A DNA stretch of 64,000 nt, taken from NCBI GenBank assembly GCA_905221605.1, contig CAJNDS010001680.1:490001-554000 (forward strand). The letters are read 5' to 3'. The stretch comes from Symbiodinium natans. Taxonomy: Eukaryota > Sar > Dinophyceae > Suessiales > Symbiodiniaceae. Positions 11,801 to 19,902 of the stretch are shown here, one piece after another (within the stretch, counting starts at the first letter, position 1; each line of letters begins with the position of its first letter). Position numbers and translations under genes: made by a program. A model generated the notes under the pieces. The model was not told where the DNA came from. It did no database searches and saw only the letters and a list, made by a program, of their open reading frames with translations.

Positions 11801-14800
11801 GAAGTTCCCCCAGAACAGGATGTGAGGCTGTGCACTTGCCACCACGCCACTGAACTCTGAGACCAACCAAGGCGCTCGCTTTGCCAATTGGCACTAGTGG
11901 ATCTACCATTTCAGGAGTTACCAGGGTCCCACCTGGGGTAATACACATCTCCCGAGATCCAACAGCTAAAGACACCAACACCTTTTGCTGCGGAAGCTGT
12001 TCTCCAGGACGAAGTGATCTGAGAGGATGTGATGCTCCCGAGTCCAACATGCCCATTCCCGAACACTCATTGGTGTCAGAAACCCTGGCCACATGTAGAA
12101 CGCATACTCCTCGGCCTTCTCCCTGCTTCGGCAACAACGTGGCATCCGACGAACCGACTCCACAGTCCGCCCTTCCATTCCTCCATTGAGAATGGGACCA
12201 AGATACACGCTGCCTTTCAGCATGCAACACCATTTTTTCAGCTGTTTTGTAATCCATAACCAAACAGCCATGTTCAAACCACAAGAGCTGGTCCAGCGAA
12301 GATTTTGCACCCACGTGACACATCCCATTGATCACAGTGAGGTTCGCCCCAAACTCCAAAATCAACCAGAGAGGGATAATCAGGGGCCCATTGTCTTCCC
12401 TAATCAACGTCCCTTTCTCTGTAATCCTCATTGTCACACCACCAAGCGCGCTTTGCACCATAACAGTAGTGTCTGGTAAACATTCCCATGGAAAAAGCGT
12501 CCGCGCAAGATGCGTAGCAGCTGTATCCACCAACGCCACTCTCCCTTCCTGCTGAAGCAGCCCAGAGCCACATAACATTCGAATACTGGGATCCCCGCCT
12601 GATGCCGACTGTTCTGATGACAGCTTCATAGATTTCAGCACTTCTAACGCTTCAACAAGGACCTGATTGGCCGTTGATGGTGATGAGGGACTTGCAGAAC
12701 CTTTATCCAATCCCGCATTAGCCGTCTCATCTCCCCCTTCAGCTACCTCTGCCTTTTTGGCATTTCCCCATTTCGCACCTTTGCCGCCCTTTCCCCCTTT
12801 GGGAGAATTCCCTTTAGATCTACTCCTCTCAGGATTTGAGTCCACATTGGAACTTACACCATCCTTATATGGACATTGCGGCTGCAGATGGCCAACGGCC
12901 CCGCACTCAAAACATCTTCCTCGCTCAAGGGAGTCTTTGTCATGGCGGAATTTGCAGCGAGATCCGAACTTGCAACCTGCATCGGTCTTCCCATATATCC
13001 AACAGAAAGGACGTTCACCATCTCCGCTGTACCTTTTTCCTTTCCCTTTGCCTTTGTCACCCTCCTCTGTCTCGTCACCAGTCCCTTTTTGGGCCTTATT
13101 TAACCTGGCCCTTTTCTTGGCGTCCGAGTCCTGCTTCACCTCTTGTTCACCAGCACTATGCAATAGCAGTTCAAACTCTGCCTGTAACATTTCAGCTAGT
13201 TGTGTCGCAGTTTCAGAGGTCGGCGAGTAGTCCACCCCCAATTTCTCCCGAAAGGATGCCACTCTGAAATGCACCGTAGGGTGTTTTGCCAGCAACGCGG
13301 ATGATAAAGCATCCAATCCCTTGATAAGCAAGGTAGCGTCCGGCTCGGATGCTCGCAGCTCCCTTAATCGGGAACGCCATTGCGCCCATTGTCGCACTCC
13401 CTTAATAGCCTCTGAAATTGAGGTTGCTGAAGATGGTTGCACCAAGAAGTTCAACATTGTGCTGCGCTCATCTGCTCCACCTGGTTGGTAAACCGTCAGC
13501 AATTTGTAAAATATCATCACCGACCCCAACATTCGAGTGGAAACGATCTCGGTCTTCAATCTCTCCGGGATCGCCTGTAGCAGCAAAGACACCGCTCTCT
13601 GCTCCAACAAAACATGCACAGTTTGAACCACCTTGAGCCCTTCTAGCTCAGCCTTGATGCCCAACCTTTCCAGTGGAGAAACACTCAACCATTTGGCATA
13701 CGCTTGATATGCCTTTGAGTAGACGCATTGCCACCACACTCTTCCTGTATCTGTCAGCGAAGACAACATTGGTTCGATCATTGCGATCCAATCACCCAGT
13801 GCCGTCGGATTGCTTGGTGTGTAGTCTGCCAAAGTTGGAAGGCTCATCACATGCTTCCCGAGAGCCTCCGGACGTTCGGTTCCAGAACTATCACCAGTGA
13901 TTGGCATACCGCGTGGCACCACTGCTCCAGGAGGTAAACTGACCCTTCCACCAGGCCCTTGAGGTAGTCCATGTCCTATACCGGGCGTAACAGCTGTGAG
14001 CGGAACCTTTTCTAATTCCAACTTCCCAGCGACCATTTTCCACCGATACGGAACATCATCCACCATTGTATATCCACCCGATCCTGCTGAGTTCTCTTGC
14101 GTTGCAGTTTCCCGAGCTGAAACAAAACCGGGCTGGTTCCCCGCAGGTGCGACAGAACCATCAACACCTGATGGCACGGAAGTAATCGGAACATGTGTTA
14201 AACCAGGTGGTCCACTTGCATATCCACCACTTGCAGGACCTCCCGTGGGGTAATTCAATGGAGGCAATCTGGAGGGTTTCTTCCCTTCAGCTACATGCAT
14301 CATTGGCACTTCTTTTTCATCCTCCACTTGAACATCCCCCTTCCTGGACCCAGGCAAGGATTGAAGATCACAACCCTTTGGCAGGTCGTAGCCCTCAATA
14401 GGCAGCCATGTCCCATCAGGCAACACAGTCCAAAAACCACCCATACCATCCGTGTAGAAAACTTGTCCTGGCAGGTACTGCTTCTCTGGAGTCATTCCTA
14501 GAGGATATGCCGTGTTTGCGTCCACCACTCCAGAGCTCCGTGCTCTTGAAGCTGACCCAGATGCAGCAGAGGTATAGCTTTTCTCCTCCACCCGATGCAA
14601 CCTGTTCCCCAGCTCCTTTGTTTGCACAAGCAACTCTTTCAGCGCACGCTTCACCACCGCCATATCTTCAGCTTGCTCTTCACCACTAACATCAGGAATG
14701 AGTTCTTCGTCGGCTTGCACTCCACCAATAGTACCTCGTTCCATTTGTCCCATTAAGCCTGACGATGGTCTCTCAACAGGTGCAGGTTCCTGACCCAAAA

Positions 14801-15113
14801 GGTCTTGCAGCGAAGGCGGTCTCCTCGTACCTTCACCACTCCTATCCCCTCCGCTCGCGGGAAGACTTGCCGGCCTTGATTGCCTAAGTCTCATTTCTTC
14901 TTGAGCCCGCTCGCTCCAGAAAGGATTTGCTGCTTGAACCGGAACCACTTCGTTTTCCACCTGAGGCGTTGGTTGTATCATTGCAACCTCCCTACCATCT
15001 GTCAGTGCTTGTACCATTTGTTGTCGATCTTCACCCCCATCACCACGATTTCCTTCGGCTTCATTGGCCGTTGGCGACAGTCCAGGCTCAGAGCGACGCC
15101 GCATCATGTCCAT
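5892..15113 (-). CDS. Copia gag-pol polyprotein with MTase-like and dioxygenase-like domains
   Basis: 3,073 residues from the ATG at 15113 (context GCCATGG); the frame is open ten codons further up but without ATG. In order: proline-rich N-terminus; gag about 425-660; CCCH finger C704/C714/C720/H724; CCHC knuckle C734/C737/H742/C747; protease-like domain 1 with DTAA at 863; protease 2 with DSGA at 1024; C5-methyltransferase-like domain 1219-1430; integrase zinc site H1518/H1523/C1530/C1533 and catalytic D1557, D1707, E1743; acidic linker; 2OG-Fe(II) dioxygenase-like domain about 2050-2195 (H2106, D2108, H2174, R2183); coiled coil about 2290-2385; RT with D2464 and YVDD 2574-2577; RNase H D2763, E2805, D2841, D2890; two hydrophobic segments (2922-2938, 2978-2997) and a four-Cys tail. 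Typical copia polyproteins are 1,300-1,500 residues. No frameshift or stop. Made as a single polyprotein and presumably cut by its own protease. Confidence 0.95.
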   Translation of the reverse strand: MDMMRRRSEPGLSPTANEAEGNRGDGGEDRQQMVQALTDGREVAMIQPTPQVENEVVPVQAANPFWSERAQEEMRLRQSRPASLPASGGDRSGEGTRRPPSLQDLLGQEPAPVERPSSGLMGQMERGTIGGVQADEELIPDVSGEEQAEDMAVVKRALKELLVQTKELGNRLHRVEEKSYTSAASGSASRARSSGVVDANTAYPLGMTPEKQYLPGQVFYTDGMGGFWTVLPDGTWLPIEGYDLPKGCDLQSLPGSRKGDVQVEDEKEVPMMHVAEGKKPSRLPPLNYPTGGPASGGYASGPPGLTHVPITSVPSGVDGSVAPAGNQPGFVSARETATQENSAGSGGYTMVDDVPYRWKMVAGKLELEKVPLTAVTPGIGHGLPQGPGGRVSLPPGAVVPRGMPITGDSSGTERPEALGKHVMSLPTLADYTPSNPTALGDWIAMIEPMLSSLTDTGRVWWQCVYSKAYQAYAKWLSVSPLERLGIKAELEGLKVVQTVHVLLEQRAVSLLLQAIPERLKTEIVSTRMLGSVMIFYKLLTVYQPGGADERSTMLNFLVQPSSATSISEAIKGVRQWAQWRSRLRELRASEPDATLLIKGLDALSSALLAKHPTVHFRVASFREKLGVDYSPTSETATQLAEMLQAEFELLLHSAGEQEVKQDSDAKKRARLNKAQKGTGDETEEGDKGKGKGKRYSGDGERPFCWIYGKTDAGCKFGSRCKFRHDKDSLERGRCFECGAVGHLQPQCPYKDGVSSNVDSNPERSRSKGNSPKGGKGGKGAKWGNAKKAEVAEGGDETANAGLDKGSASPSSPSTANQVLVEALEVLKSMKLSSEQSASGGDPSIRMLCGSGLLQQEGRVALVDTAATHLARTLFPWECLPDTTVMVQSALGGVTMRITEKGTLIREDNGPLIIPLWLILEFGANLTVINGMCHVGAKSSLDQLLWFEHGCLVMDYKTAEKMVLHAERQRVSWSHSQWRNGRADCGVGSSDATLLPKQGEGRGVCVLHVARVSDTNECSGMGMLDSGASHPLRSLRPGEQLPQQKVLVSLAVGSREMCITPGGTLVTPEMVDPLVPIGKASALVGLRVQWRGGKCTASHPVLGELRVRDLNGCPCLEKEVALQIIDEMDWCSPKQALKVARMVQGCPNTDNEVAVKTSLQSAARTASANEEEFVQACWRFLRWYYGDIPENMLMELLPRGDIAALPFNRHKRRRLARAKRVVVHLFAGKQKWHFPSRDVEVLELDLTKGGDLHNSSVWKYLLHLAAEGKVVAVVGGPPCRTVSRLRGEDGGPPVLRRRCGPERLGLKSLPWPHQELAQKDGVLLLKMLFLYDVAVHSRCGTAEVINGSSVFFGMESPGDPELIGKDFSQNGKTVLSAEDLVDGSQEGLSSPTFWSWPEVKSFCERYGMYAAHFDQGALGHALVKPTTFLVSHMELWESLEQVRVVVPWSATFASTLEERIGQSSIWARWAFGLVKRIRHRLAQWLHESDAEREATVLKKEEREGTLRRLTTEERAFRDHCLRGHIPFRRDCQICVSAAGKERRHLRRKHGDAYTLSLDLAGPYKCSKDAHQQKPRHAVIGVYQFPMLDPNVGRPPEKEEDADEVEDQVADEGAGVGEWLGDAVANFEEEDSAPVEPAPVLEAEVLKIQASEKSWSELKDHLTQPVCMINFVMVEPIVDKQQTTVLSAVQRMMVRLQRHGYPVLRIHSDRAGEFVNARFRSFCETRLIYRTTGDPGVPQTNGRAEACVGLFKRGVRSLLKEARLGPAYWALAARHWSMLRWQKAERELGLNPKTLLPFGAQIQVKRRPWELLGPDGTKKGRQWVDRTQPALLLGPCDDLPGGYWVEAQGTAKDPDELVLFPCTTIFSNIKEPPELELEGVVEEQEPSPPEHRLKGKKPALRFADEEGPPLPPPRDPPVRHRLNEKSPASSLRGHVGSLRLLRKRGESPPLEIFEDDTQGLGELEENADVEDNVPGDEYWPTCCSPHENAYLVCKSGTAEDGTQLEKEEQKAKSMYERSMYDYVDCEELLEGIVYPKRVNRRGGINNWCTSTRALVLGHYTHGGVCGITKETHRRPWLCRYLASFVRHHNPEAKFSALQISCNAPVSLHRDSHNEKHCCNYVCGFGDYKDGQLWAEDEKVLEEGAEVVEQSYGKKVLPGKLVDIHWNFMSFFPRKLHGPMPWKGNRVSLTGYTPVFMERLSYKDRCYLLQCKFPLPEPQAEEGEKRKWLKMTLKETSLDDLAEEVDYAVFEAHQWALEEHLSIRRLIAEQECCILDEFHGSANESSEEKGSETREWLVKAKRAEEQLSKFLVKAAQVQQMVQENTALEAAEEVEFLQTKTIPTQEAMQELEKWRESLSDEVTSLVKELEVVEPTTQEKLDKLAEEPNAPVIEYVPSLVVFTRKQGTGRRRARICACGNFISSTAATEYEGPRSLSRHSLYAPGLDSTTFRCQVRHAAYMVWIIAGLDISKAFLTAPMNRAQREGRLVVVQPPRAAVKLGLCTKEERWIVRKALYGLAESPAAWVEWRDQRLQGMSWVSKDGQAMSFQRSNADPSLFLIMAQEKPEGASKLVGTMGLYVDDFLMAGTMTVLREALEQIRKEWKTSEPEFCGPGCGDGFLKFLGVQIWYRNGSFFLNQEDFVRDLLNRRGYQIDETGKGSNLPMVKETPGEEEEVDIPSLRAAQGAVGEFLWVAIKTRPDLAFCTSQLSLWTSRRPRFVVKKAEEVFRYLAATPTLGLTFGAIATCEKERNEVLRYGRGVKVVESYADASFAAGENEKSHSGAVVVWGDCPVMWATQRQSTVALSTAEAELHASIEGATMIQSCTPIIAALVGTGEESLQKVLYTDSVSTCSIIQYPAGSWRTRHLRIRAAGVRSLVDRGYMVIAHLRGEYMIADLLTKLMSGQVYAKQKALWGLRLLVQGTDLKKASLAMAVMMVAASLQGMATGGEEVSTAGFFCSEEGVCKVANTSTVMVLAQGIEMVVNNSDLVAYLVAAIILWELAWCLFRRLYKWLWIKKAVVIPASATLYTTVGGNCMHASSDCDVLRYSQLRAKTLCKHCLKDGWVVNAEFLGEERAAGT
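8529..8966 (-). other. 2-oxoglutarate/Fe(II) dioxygenase-like domain in the polyprotein
   Basis: SLHRDSHN gives an HxD iron pair, followed by GFGDYKDGQLW, then RKLHGPMPWKGNRVSLTGYT, giving the distal His and an Arg nine residues on with RxS, the usual 2OG anchor. HxDxxN with a GxL strand is reminiscent of TET/JBP base oxidases; AlkB or prolyl-hydroxylase types are alternatives. Lies between integrase and RT. Confidence 0.6.
10824..11459 (-). other. C5-cytosine-methyltransferase-like domain in the polyprotein
   Basis: Motif-I-like VVHLFAG, then VLELDL, then VVAVVGGPPCRTVSRLR (motif IV has the catalytic-type Pro-Cys in GGPPC), then FFGMESPGDPE in the position of the ENV/ENP motif VI, then FDQGALGHALVKPTTF like the KPT stretch of phage C5 methylases. 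The Gln-x-Arg-x-Arg motif VIII was not found. Sits between protease and integrase. Activity unproven. Confidence 0.6.
11754..12551 (-). other. Tandem aspartic-protease-like domains
   Basis: Two copies align over about 45 residues: DTAATHLARTLFPWECLPD with DSGASHPLRSLRPGEQLPQ, followed by similar V.V...GG/GS...I...GTLI/V. Only the second keeps the DSGA active site; the first has DTAA. Confidence 0.7.
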
Positions 15114-15161
15114 GGCGTTAAACAAACGAAAAATCTTTACCAATTCCGCAGGAAGCCTAAT

Positions 15162-15175
15162 TTGGGCTCATAACC
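15162..15175 (-). other. Primer binding site, half-tRNA (initiator Met) type
   Basis: Immediately inside the 5' LTR the element reads GGTTATGAGCCCAA. This is complementary to an initiator tRNA-Met anticodon stem-loop (GGGCUCAUAACC), not to a tRNA 3' end. Drosophila copia and yeast Ty5 prime from such internal half-tRNA sites (family knowledge, recalled). Confidence 0.75.
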
Positions 15176-15404
15176 TACGGGGGGCAACCGAAGGAGGACA
15201 GGGAACAAGACAGTCAACCCCAACAGAAGCCCTTATTACCCCTGGAACAACCAACAACCGAACAGCAAGACCCCAAACCAAGGGTACACTTTTTACGAAA
15301 CCTTCGACCGCTTTGGTCATGGCTTGAGCCAAAGATTACCGCGTTCATTGACCCTTCAACCTCCAATACCAACTCCTTTCTACAATACCAATTGCAGCTC
15401 CGCA
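15176..15404 (-). repeat. 5' LTR
   Basis: In element sense it begins TGCGGAGCTGC and ends CCCCCCGTA, that is TG...TA rather than TG...CA. Differs from the other LTR by A for G near 15224 and C for G near 15342 (plus-strand reading). Should contain promoter and R region; no TATA-like box could be assigned. Confidence 0.93.
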
Positions 15405-15532
15405 CCCTAAACCCTAAACCCTAAACCCTAAACCCCAAGGCCCTATATAGGTATATGGGGGATCCCAATAAGGAACGAGGCGGGTGTAAGTGGGCGGAGG
15501 GGTTGGTAAGGGCACTCATTACACTTGGTAGC

Positions 15533-15637
15533 CCAGCGGTACCCTGTCCCTTTTTTTAGTTCAAGGTGCCCTTCTAAAGCAAACAACCCCAAAAAGGGTA
15601 CCCTCAAAAATTATGAGATGGTTACTGGGCTACCAAG
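15533..15637. mobile_element. MITE-like element, family E
   Basis: ACTTGGTAGCCCAGCGGTAC...GTTACTGGGCTACCAAGT; a related copy lies at 1199-1282. The rest of 15410-16823 is CCCTAAA arrays and a family B element, with no supported gene. Confidence 0.65.
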
Positions 15638-16017
15638 TACATCATTCTTATTATGGGCTTGTTTGAGCTTCTGCATGCAGCAGCCTTAATCTGAAACCCT
15701 GAAACTCCACAACCCAAAACCTCTCCAAGCCCCAATGCCTCAAACCTTCGCTCAATGGGGAGCATCTGGGTTATCTTCTCGAGATGTTGGGGCCTTTTTC
15801 CTGATAGGATCCGACGCCCGAAACCCCAAACCCGAAGCCCTTAAACCGCTGAGCCCTTGACCCTACAATGGAAGTATGCCCGTGCAGGTGGCTGGGGCTG
15901 GCTGCATGGGACACTTGGCCAGTTGTGGAGACGGCCCTTGTGTCATAAGTGGGGAGTACCCCTAAACCCTAAACCCTAAACCCTAAACCCTAAACCCGCA
16001 TAAGGGTGGGTGGGTGG

Positions 16018-16129
16018 CTAGGACCCAGAGTAGGCCCTGATTCCCTTGCTCCAGGGTTTAGGTTGCCTTATGAGCCCCCCTTAAACGCAAAAGGGCACCC
16101 TTTCTTATTCCTGGGCTACTCGGGCTAGG
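16018..16129. mobile_element. MITE-like element, family B
   Basis: Starts CTAGGACCCAGAGTAGGCCC and ends near CTACTCGGGCTAG. The family is defined by this imperfect TIR and an inner AGGGCACCCTTT segment. Confidence 0.65.
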
Positions 16130-16144
16130 TGGGGGAGGTGTTCT

Positions 16145-16219
16145 TAAACCCTAAACCCTAAACCCTAAACCCTAAACCCTAAACCCTAAACCCTAAACCC
16201 TAAACCCTAAACCCTAAAC
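16145..16219. repeat. (CCCTAAA)n array
   Basis: Perfect heptamers. A second array follows at 16441-16541. The 220 bp between hold no supported gene. Confidence 0.95.
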
Positions 16220-16823
16220 AAGGTGTGTTTCTGTTTCAGAAACTTTGTCACAAATGGGCCTGCAGTGGATAAACAGGCACCGTACACACAGGATGCAAGG
16301 TTTGCACTATTTGGGGGAGGTTGATAGCCAGGGTTTGTCTTCCCTTTGTCTTCCCAAATCGAAGAAGCTGCCTTTGAACAAAAAAGCGAGCCTTTGTCAT
16401 GATACGACCGCCTTTTAGGGGTAACTTGAAAAGGAACTATCCCTAAACCCTAAACCCTAAACCCTAAACCCTAAACCCTAAACCCTAAACCCTAAACCCT
16501 AAACCCTAAACCCTAAACCCTAAACCCTAAACCCCTAACCCTAAACCCAAAACCCTATCCCTTGTTGGAGAGCTGTCACCTAGCGCCTCCAGCCCCCGCC
16601 TACCTTCACGCTACCCCCGGCGACCCCCAACCAGGAAAACCAATAAACGGACCGCACTCAAAAAAAACTAAAAACTCAACGAAACCCTAAGCCCTGAAAC
16701 TAAACCACAAACCGACCCCTAAACCCGAAAAACCCCTAAAACCCCTAAAACCCCTAAAAACCCCTAAAACCCCTAAAACCCTAAACCGACCTTTAGGAAT
16801 CTCTACAAGACCAGACCCCTAAG

Positions 16824-16880
16824 GAGGCGGAAGAAGCGGCGAACCCGAGTTGGCTGAAGGCCGCAGCTTTCAAGGACATG
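16824..16880 (+). CDS. Candidate exon
   Basis: First candidate after the retrotransposon. Acceptor CCTAAG|G, GC donor after ACATG. Reads EAEEAANPSWLKAAAFKDM, phase 0 to 0, flanked by CCCTAAA-like DNA on the left and TTTAGGG on the right. Confidence 0.5.
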
Positions 16881-17119
16881 GCTTTAGAGTTTAGGGTCTA
16901 GGGTTTAGGGTTTAGGGTTTAGGGGCTTAGGGGCTTAGGGTTTAGGGTTTAGGGGCTGAGGGTTGTAGGGTTTAGGGTTTAGGGTTCAGGGTTTAGGGTT
17001 TTGGGTTTAGGGTTTGGGGGCTTAGGGGCTCAGGGGCTTAGGGGTTTAGGGTGTAGGGTTTAGGGGCTTAGGGGCTTAGGGGTTTAGGGTGCAGGGTTTA
17101 GGGTTTAGGGTTTAGGGTT

Positions 17120-17263
17120 TACTTGGAGGTTCAGTGCACTTAAAAACCTATCGTAAGTGTAGCTATTACCCACATATAAGCCCTCTTAAGTACCCCAATC
17201 GGGTTCTAACCAATTTTTAGTACCGTTTTAATTGGGTTACTAAGTACCATGAACCTCCAAGTA
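17120..17263. mobile_element. MITE-like element, family A
   Basis: 144 bp, TIR TACTTGGAGGTTCA...TGAACCTCCAAGTA, with a second inner inverted repeat around GGGTTAC. Flanked by TTTAGGG-like arrays. Confidence 0.75.
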
Positions 17264-17761
17264 GGGGCCTAGGGGCTTAGGGGTTTAGGGTGTGTAGGGT
17301 TTAGGGTTTAAGGGCTTAGGGCTTAGGGGCTTAGGGGCTTAGGGGTTTAGGGTGTGTAGGGTTTAGGGTTTAAGGGCTTAGGGCTTAGAGGCTTAGGGGC
17401 TTAGGGGCTTAGGGGTGTAGGGTGTAGGGTTAGGGCTTAGGGGCTTAGGGGCTTAGGAGCTTAGGAGCTTTGGAGTTTAGGGGCTTAGGGGTTTAGGGTT
17501 TAGGGATTAGGGTTTACATCCAAGGCCTCCCCAAACCCCCCTACGAGCATGTTTGGTGTGCTCCCTACTCCCCTGGGAGCCAGAGGAGCCTTAAGAGCCC
17601 TAAAGCCCTAAAGCCCTAAACCCTAAACCCTCAGCCCCCTAAGCCCCCTAAGCCCCCTGAGCCCCCTAAGCCCCCTAAGCCCTCTCAGCCCCATAAGCCC
17701 CCTAATCCCCTAAACCCGAACCTTAGAAAACCTCTTCGCTCTCACCCGGCAGCACCATCAG

Positions 17762-17819
17762 GAGCCTTCCATCGTGGCCCACGCGCGTCTCCTGAACGTG
17801 CCTCGCCGAAGTCATGCAG
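17762..17819 (+). CDS. Candidate exon
   Basis: Acceptor CCATCAG|G; reads EPSIVAHARLLNVPRRSHA plus one base; phase 0 start fits the previous exon. Donor unclear (GCAG|GGCTT or GCAGG|GCTT). Confidence 0.5.
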
Positions 17820-18280
17820 GGCTTATTCTTGGCTTTCTTCTGGCTGGCTCTTAGGACTTTAACCTTTGGGTTTTTGAAGCAACTACAATAAGGAGGCTAA
17901 AAGTTACACTTTTAGGAGGGGTTCAGAAGTCAGCCAAGTATTGAGGTCTGAGGAGTATATGAGAAGTATGAGGAGTTTAGGGGGTAGGGTTCAGGGCTTA
18001 GGTTTGGGGGCTTATTTAGGGGATAGGGATCAAAAAAAATAAAAAGTATCAAAAAGAAAATAAAAAAGGATCAAAAAAAATAAGGCCGCGATCGACGACC
18101 TTCTCAGCACACGAAACGCGTCTCGAGGCGCAAAAACTCGAGTTTTGGTACGTTCTCAGAGCACGATGGACGACCCTCTCACACGACACGCATCTCGAGG
18201 CGCTAAAACCCTGAGTTTGGCACGTTTTCCGAGTGGAACTCTTGGCTTCCCGGCTTCTTGGCTTCTTGGCTTCTTTTTTA

Positions 18281-18583
18281 AGTCGCAACCGCTTGCTTCA
18301 ATGCATACGCGTGTGTCGAAAGCCATGATGCGAGGATTGTGTTTGCAAATGGGGGGGGCTGCGCCCCCCCCAACCCCCCCGCTTTTTAAGTCGCGCAAGC
18401 TTGCTTCGAAAAATACGCATTTTTTTCGAAACTAATGACGCGAGCATTGTGTTTGCGTGTTGGGGTCTGGGGGCGGGGCCTGTGCCCCCCCCCCCCAGAC
18501 CCCGCTTTTTCAAGTCGCGCAAGCTTGCTTCAAAGCATACGTCTTTTCGAGACCCATGATGCGAGCATTGTGTTTGCAACTGG
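18281..18583. repeat. Three tandem units of about 125 bp
   Basis: Each has AAGTCGCGCAAGCTTGCTTC, then CATGATGCGAGCATTGTGTT, then a G-run facing a C-run that could form a hairpin. Confidence 0.75.
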
Positions 18584-18587
18584 GGGT

Positions 18588-18678
<91 letters not shown>

Positions 18679-18746
18679 AACTACTATTACTACTGCTACT
18701 ACTACTTCTCCTGCGACTACGATTACGACTACTGCTGCTGCCGCTC

Positions 18747-18840
<94 letters not shown>

Positions 18841-18888
18841 AGCAACAACTATTATTATTATTACTACTACTACTACTACTACTGATAT
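18588..18888. repeat. (CTA)n microsatellite
   Basis: Two long pure CTA/TAC tracts (18588-18678, 18748-18840) separated by an imperfect stretch. It translates as poly-Leu/Tyr/Thr and is not coding. Confidence 0.95.
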
Positions 18889-19475
18889 ATTATATATTGT
18901 ATACTATATTTTATATGTTATTTATTATATACTACCATTATTATGTATTATATATTTTAAAATTAGGTCTTAGATATTAATATCATGTATTATATCTATA
19001 TATATATATATCTTATTATATACAGTATATATATATGTTAGATAATATATAGACATTAGACATTAAATATTAAATATTATATATTATATGTTATGTATTA
19101 TAAAAGAAATAGTTTATATTATATGATATTATATCATAAACTATTATCTTAAATTATATTACATTATAGTGTATTCTATGTTATTGTATTATATTATTCA
19201 TAATGTATCTTATATCATATGTTTAAATATTTTTTTAAAAATATTATATTATATATTCCTTGATAATATAATATATTGTATTATATCGTACATGATATGT
19301 TATGTTAATATTAATATGAATACAATGTTCATATGAATTTTAATATTAATATTAATATTAATATTAATAGGAATATTTATAGTAATATTATTATTAATAT
19401 TACTATTAATATTAATATCAAGATTAACATGAATATAAATAAATATAGAGATGCATAATATATTGGTCGATCGCG
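18889..19475. repeat. AT-rich core
   Basis: Nearly pure A/T, many ATTATA/TAATAT steps; sharply different from the GC-rich surroundings. No gene seen. Confidence 0.85.
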
Positions 19476-19902
19476 TCGCGAGCAACATACCAAAACTCGA
19501 GTTTAAGCGCCTCGAGATGCGTTTCGTGTGAGGGGGTTGTCGATCGTGCTCCGAAAACGTCCCAAAACGCGAGTTTTGGCGCCTCGAGATGCGTTTCGTG
19601 TGAGAGTGAGGGTCGTCAATCGTGCCCGGAAAACCTTTCCAAAACTCGAGGTTTAGCGCAATTATTTAGCGCCTCGACACGCGTTTCGTGTGAGAGGGTC
19701 CTTGATCGGGTTCCGAAAACGTACCAAAAATCGAGTTTTAGTACTCGAACGTTCGAAGTTTATTTTCTTTTTGATCATTTTTTTTATTTTTTGATCCTGG
19801 GCTGCGTAATTTTTTTTTGATCCTTTTTTATTTTTTTTGATCCGGCAGCCCTTATTTAGGGTTTGGAGGGTTTGGGTTCGGGGTTTGGGGTTTGGGATAC
19901 GT

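Larger units (their letters stand above)
5478..15404 (-). mobile_element. Complete Ty1/copia-type LTR retrotransposon, 9,927 bp
   Basis: Two 229-bp direct repeats (5478-5706, 15176-15404) enclose one uninterrupted minus-strand ORF with gag, protease, integrase, RT and RNase H in copia order. The LTRs differ at two positions only (about 99% identity), so insertion is recent. A 5-bp CCCTA duplication flanks the element at 5473-5477 and 15405-15409, so the target was a CCCTAAA array. Primer site and polypurine tract are in the expected places. The ORF is intact, so the element may be active. It lies antisense to the host gene, in a long intron. Confidence 0.95.
18027..19845. mobile_element. Giant foldback element with microsatellite and AT-rich core
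   Basis: Left end has repeated GATCAAAAAAAATAA (18027-18085); right end has the complement TTTTTTTTGATCC (19770-19845). Inside, about 90-bp units containing CGAGATGCGTTTCGTGTGAG and ACTCGAGTTTTGG occur two or more times on the left (18080-18240) and three times, inverted, on the right (19460-19745). The core holds 125-bp tandem units, (CTA)n and an AT-rich stretch. No ORF of substance. Confidence 0.7.

Noticed and set aside
5791-15173. Many plus-strand frames of 60-190 codons opposite the copia polyprotein
   Set aside because: Antisense shadows; the minus-strand frame has all catalytic motifs.
5478-15404. Integrated virus rather than retrotransposon
   Set aside because: Domain order protease-integrase-RT-RNase H and the half-tRNA primer are copia-type; no recognisable envelope gene.
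18435-18980. Open frames of poly-Leu, poly-Tyr and poly-Thr
   Set aside because: Direct translation of the (CTA)n microsatellite.
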